Positions 62,777-64,000 of a DNA stretch of 64,000 bases are shown here, piece after piece. The notes under the pieces are model-generated. The model was not told the origin of the DNA and searched no databases. It saw only the letters and a program-made list of their open reading frames with translations. Each line of letters starts with the position of its first letter. The stretch's first letter is position 1. The position numbers and the translations under genes are program-made. The DNA is from Ramlibacter henchirensis (GTDB lineage: Bacteria; Pseudomonadota; Gammaproteobacteria; Burkholderiales; Burkholderiaceae_C). The DNA is taken from NCBI RefSeq assembly GCF_004682015.1, contig NZ_SMLM01000002.1, positions 372,001-436,000 on the forward strand, given 5' to 3'.

Positions 62777-64000
62777 TCAGGGGATCAGCACCAGTGCGCC
62801 CATGCTGGCGCGCGATTCCAGCCGCTCATGCGCGCGGGCGGCCGCATCGAGCGGAAAGCGTTCGATGAGCGGCGGACGCAGCACGCGCTGCTCGAGCGCA
62901 TCCCACACGCGCTGCGCCCTCTCGGCCAGCAGCCCGGGCCGGGCAACGTAGTCGAACACCACCGGCCGCGAGAACGTGGCCGACTTGCGCACCAGCGCCT
63001 CCGGGTCGATCGGCTGCAGCGGGCCGCTGGCCTGGCCCAGGCTCACCCAGTGGCCGCAGGGCGCCAGGGCTGCGAGGTTCTCTTCGCGCGCCGCTTCGCC
63101 CAGGCCATCGATGATCAGGTCGGCGCCGCCGCATTCGCGCCGAACCGCGTCGGCGAAGCGGTAATCACGCGTGACGATCACCTGCTGGCAGCCGTGCTCG
63201 CGCGCCGTGCGCGCTTTGGCTTCGCTGGACACGGTGCCGAGCACCGTCGCACCCAGCCGCCGCGACCACGCGCACAGCAGCAGGCCGACGCCGCCGGCCG
63301 CCGCATGCACCAGCAGCCGAGTGCCGGGGCCCACCCGGCCCAGGTCGCGCAGCAGGTAGTCGGCCGTCACGCCCTTGAGCAGCAGCGCCGCCGCCACTTC
63401 TTCGTCGACCGAGGCCGGCAGCCGCACCACGTGCTGCGCCGGAACATTGCGCACGCTGCAATACGAGCCCGGGTACGAACTCATGTAGGCCACGCGGTCG
63501 CCCACCGAGAACGCCTGCACGCCCGCGCCGACGTCGACCACCACGCCCGCGGCCTCCATGCCCGGCGTGCCGGGCAGCGGCATCAGCCCGGGCAACCAGC
63601 CGCGGCGCAGGTAGACGTCGATGAAGTTCACGCCCACCGCGCGCTGCTGGATGCGAACCTCGCCCGGCCCGGGCGGAGGCACCTCGCCGCGCGCGATCTC
63701 CAGCACCTCGGGTCCTCCCGCGCGGCTGGCCCGCACCAGACGGGACGGCAGGTTGCGGGAAGCGGCCGGGCCGCCCGCGGCGCCGGGGCGCACGACCCGC
63801 GAGTCCCCATCCGCCCGCAAGTGCCGGCGCAGGTTCTCGAAACCCGCCTCGTACACCTCGGTCGCGACCATGTCCCGCAGCTCGCTCTCCCGGCCCGGCG
63901 GCGTGGCAAAGCTGGATTCCCAGTGCCAGAAGGTGCGATTGCCGTCGGTCACCGGCTTGAGGGTGACGGTGGCGACGTACCGCTGCAGCGGCACCGTGGC
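62777..64000 (-). CDS. SRPBCC-quinone oxidoreductase fusion (N-terminus cut by window edge)
   Basis: The frame is open from the window edge to the stop at 62777 (over 405 residues). The C-terminal 325 residues are a zinc-free MDR/QOR-type NADPH:quinone reductase: GVNFIDVYLRRG, PGTPGMEAAGVV, and the nucleotide-binding HAAAGGVGLLLCAW. The first 70 residues (ATVTLKPVTDGNRTFWHWES ... YEAGFENLRRHL) match the end of an SRPBCC/polyketide-cyclase-type domain. No stop separates them, so this appears to be one fused protein whose ligand-binding domain starts outside the window; a sequencing frameshift joining two genes is the alternative. Confidence 0.75.
   Translation of the reverse strand, partial: ATVPLQRYVATVTLKPVTDGNRTFWHWESSFATPPGRESELRDMVATEVYEAGFENLRRHLRADGDSRVVRPGAAGGPAASRNLPSRLVRASRAGGPEVLEIARGEVPPPGPGEVRIQQRAVGVNFIDVYLRRGWLPGLMPLPGTPGMEAAGVVVDVGAGVQAFSVGDRVAYMSSYPGSYCSVRNVPAQHVVRLPASVDEEVAAALLLKGVTADYLLRDLGRVGPGTRLLVHAAAGGVGLLLCAWSRRLGATVLGTVSSEAKARTAREHGCQQVIVTRDYRFADAVRRECGGADLIIDGLGEAAREENLAALAPCGHWVSLGQASGPLQPIDPEALVRKSATFSRPVVFDYVARPGLLAERAQRVWDALEQRVLRPPLIERFPLDAAARAHERLESRASMGALVLIP

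Overview
The window is about 64 kb of very GC-rich bacterial chromosome. Gene content points to a betaproteobacterium of the order Burkholderiales, most like the Comamonadaceae (Ramlibacter/Variovorax type). The pointers are the recC-recB-recD order, the long TrpS, the otnK-otnC pair, KGG stress proteins, HAF-repeat proteins and several AlgZ/AlgR-like and NtrC-type two-component systems. The genus is inferred from memory of gene families, not from a search. Coding density is high, and almost every real gene is shadowed by long open frames on the other strand, which were ignored.

Layout. 1-7 kb: a partial TerC membrane protein, an AI-2E-family exporter and a LytS/LytTR-type kinase-regulator pair, divergent from argH; then a TPR protein and a LuxR-type regulator. 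7-16 kb: the recCBD helicase-nuclease operon with overlapping stop/start codons. 16-21 kb: small proteins, a solitary acyl carrier protein, tRNA-Thr(CGT), a galactose-oxidase-like copper-radical enzyme coupled to a His-tailed HAF protein, and a near-perfect LexA box in front of two unknown genes. 21-31 kb: housekeeping genes (CNNM/HlyC transporter, apaH, rhlE, YpfJ-type protease, pcp, PHP phosphoesterase, DMT exporter, YciO, M50 protease, trpS). 31-39 kb: signalling, with a LuxR regulator and kinase, an rpoN copy with a sigma-54-type promoter of its own, a hybrid kinase and an NtrC-type activator. 39-45 kb: a stress cluster with two KGG proteins flanking Ku, a DksA-like zinc-finger protein, the otnK-otnC sugar-acid genes and several very small proteins. 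45-54 kb: an accessory region with a GH12-like secreted hydrolase carrying Thr/Pro repeats, a polysaccharide-lyase-like lipoprotein coupled to an NlpC/P60-like lipoprotein, an isolated GspH pseudopilin between two related small proteins, and a receiver-only regulator. 54-61 kb: an AurF-like diiron protein, a multicopper oxidase with its SCO chaperone, and a second NtrC-type two-component system. 61-64 kb: a Liv-type substrate-binding protein, a VOC protein and an open-ended SRPBCC/quinone-reductase fusion.

The most useful observations outside gene calls are regulatory. They are a canonical sigma-54 promoter in front of rpoN; a LexA box in front of an uncharacterised pair; a GTCCTAC motif 34-59 nt upstream of five short stress-type genes, always in sense orientation; a palindrome abutting the otnK start; and two starts without a ribosome binding site whose -10 box lies 6 nt upstream. 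Promoter calls are by eye and remain predictions.
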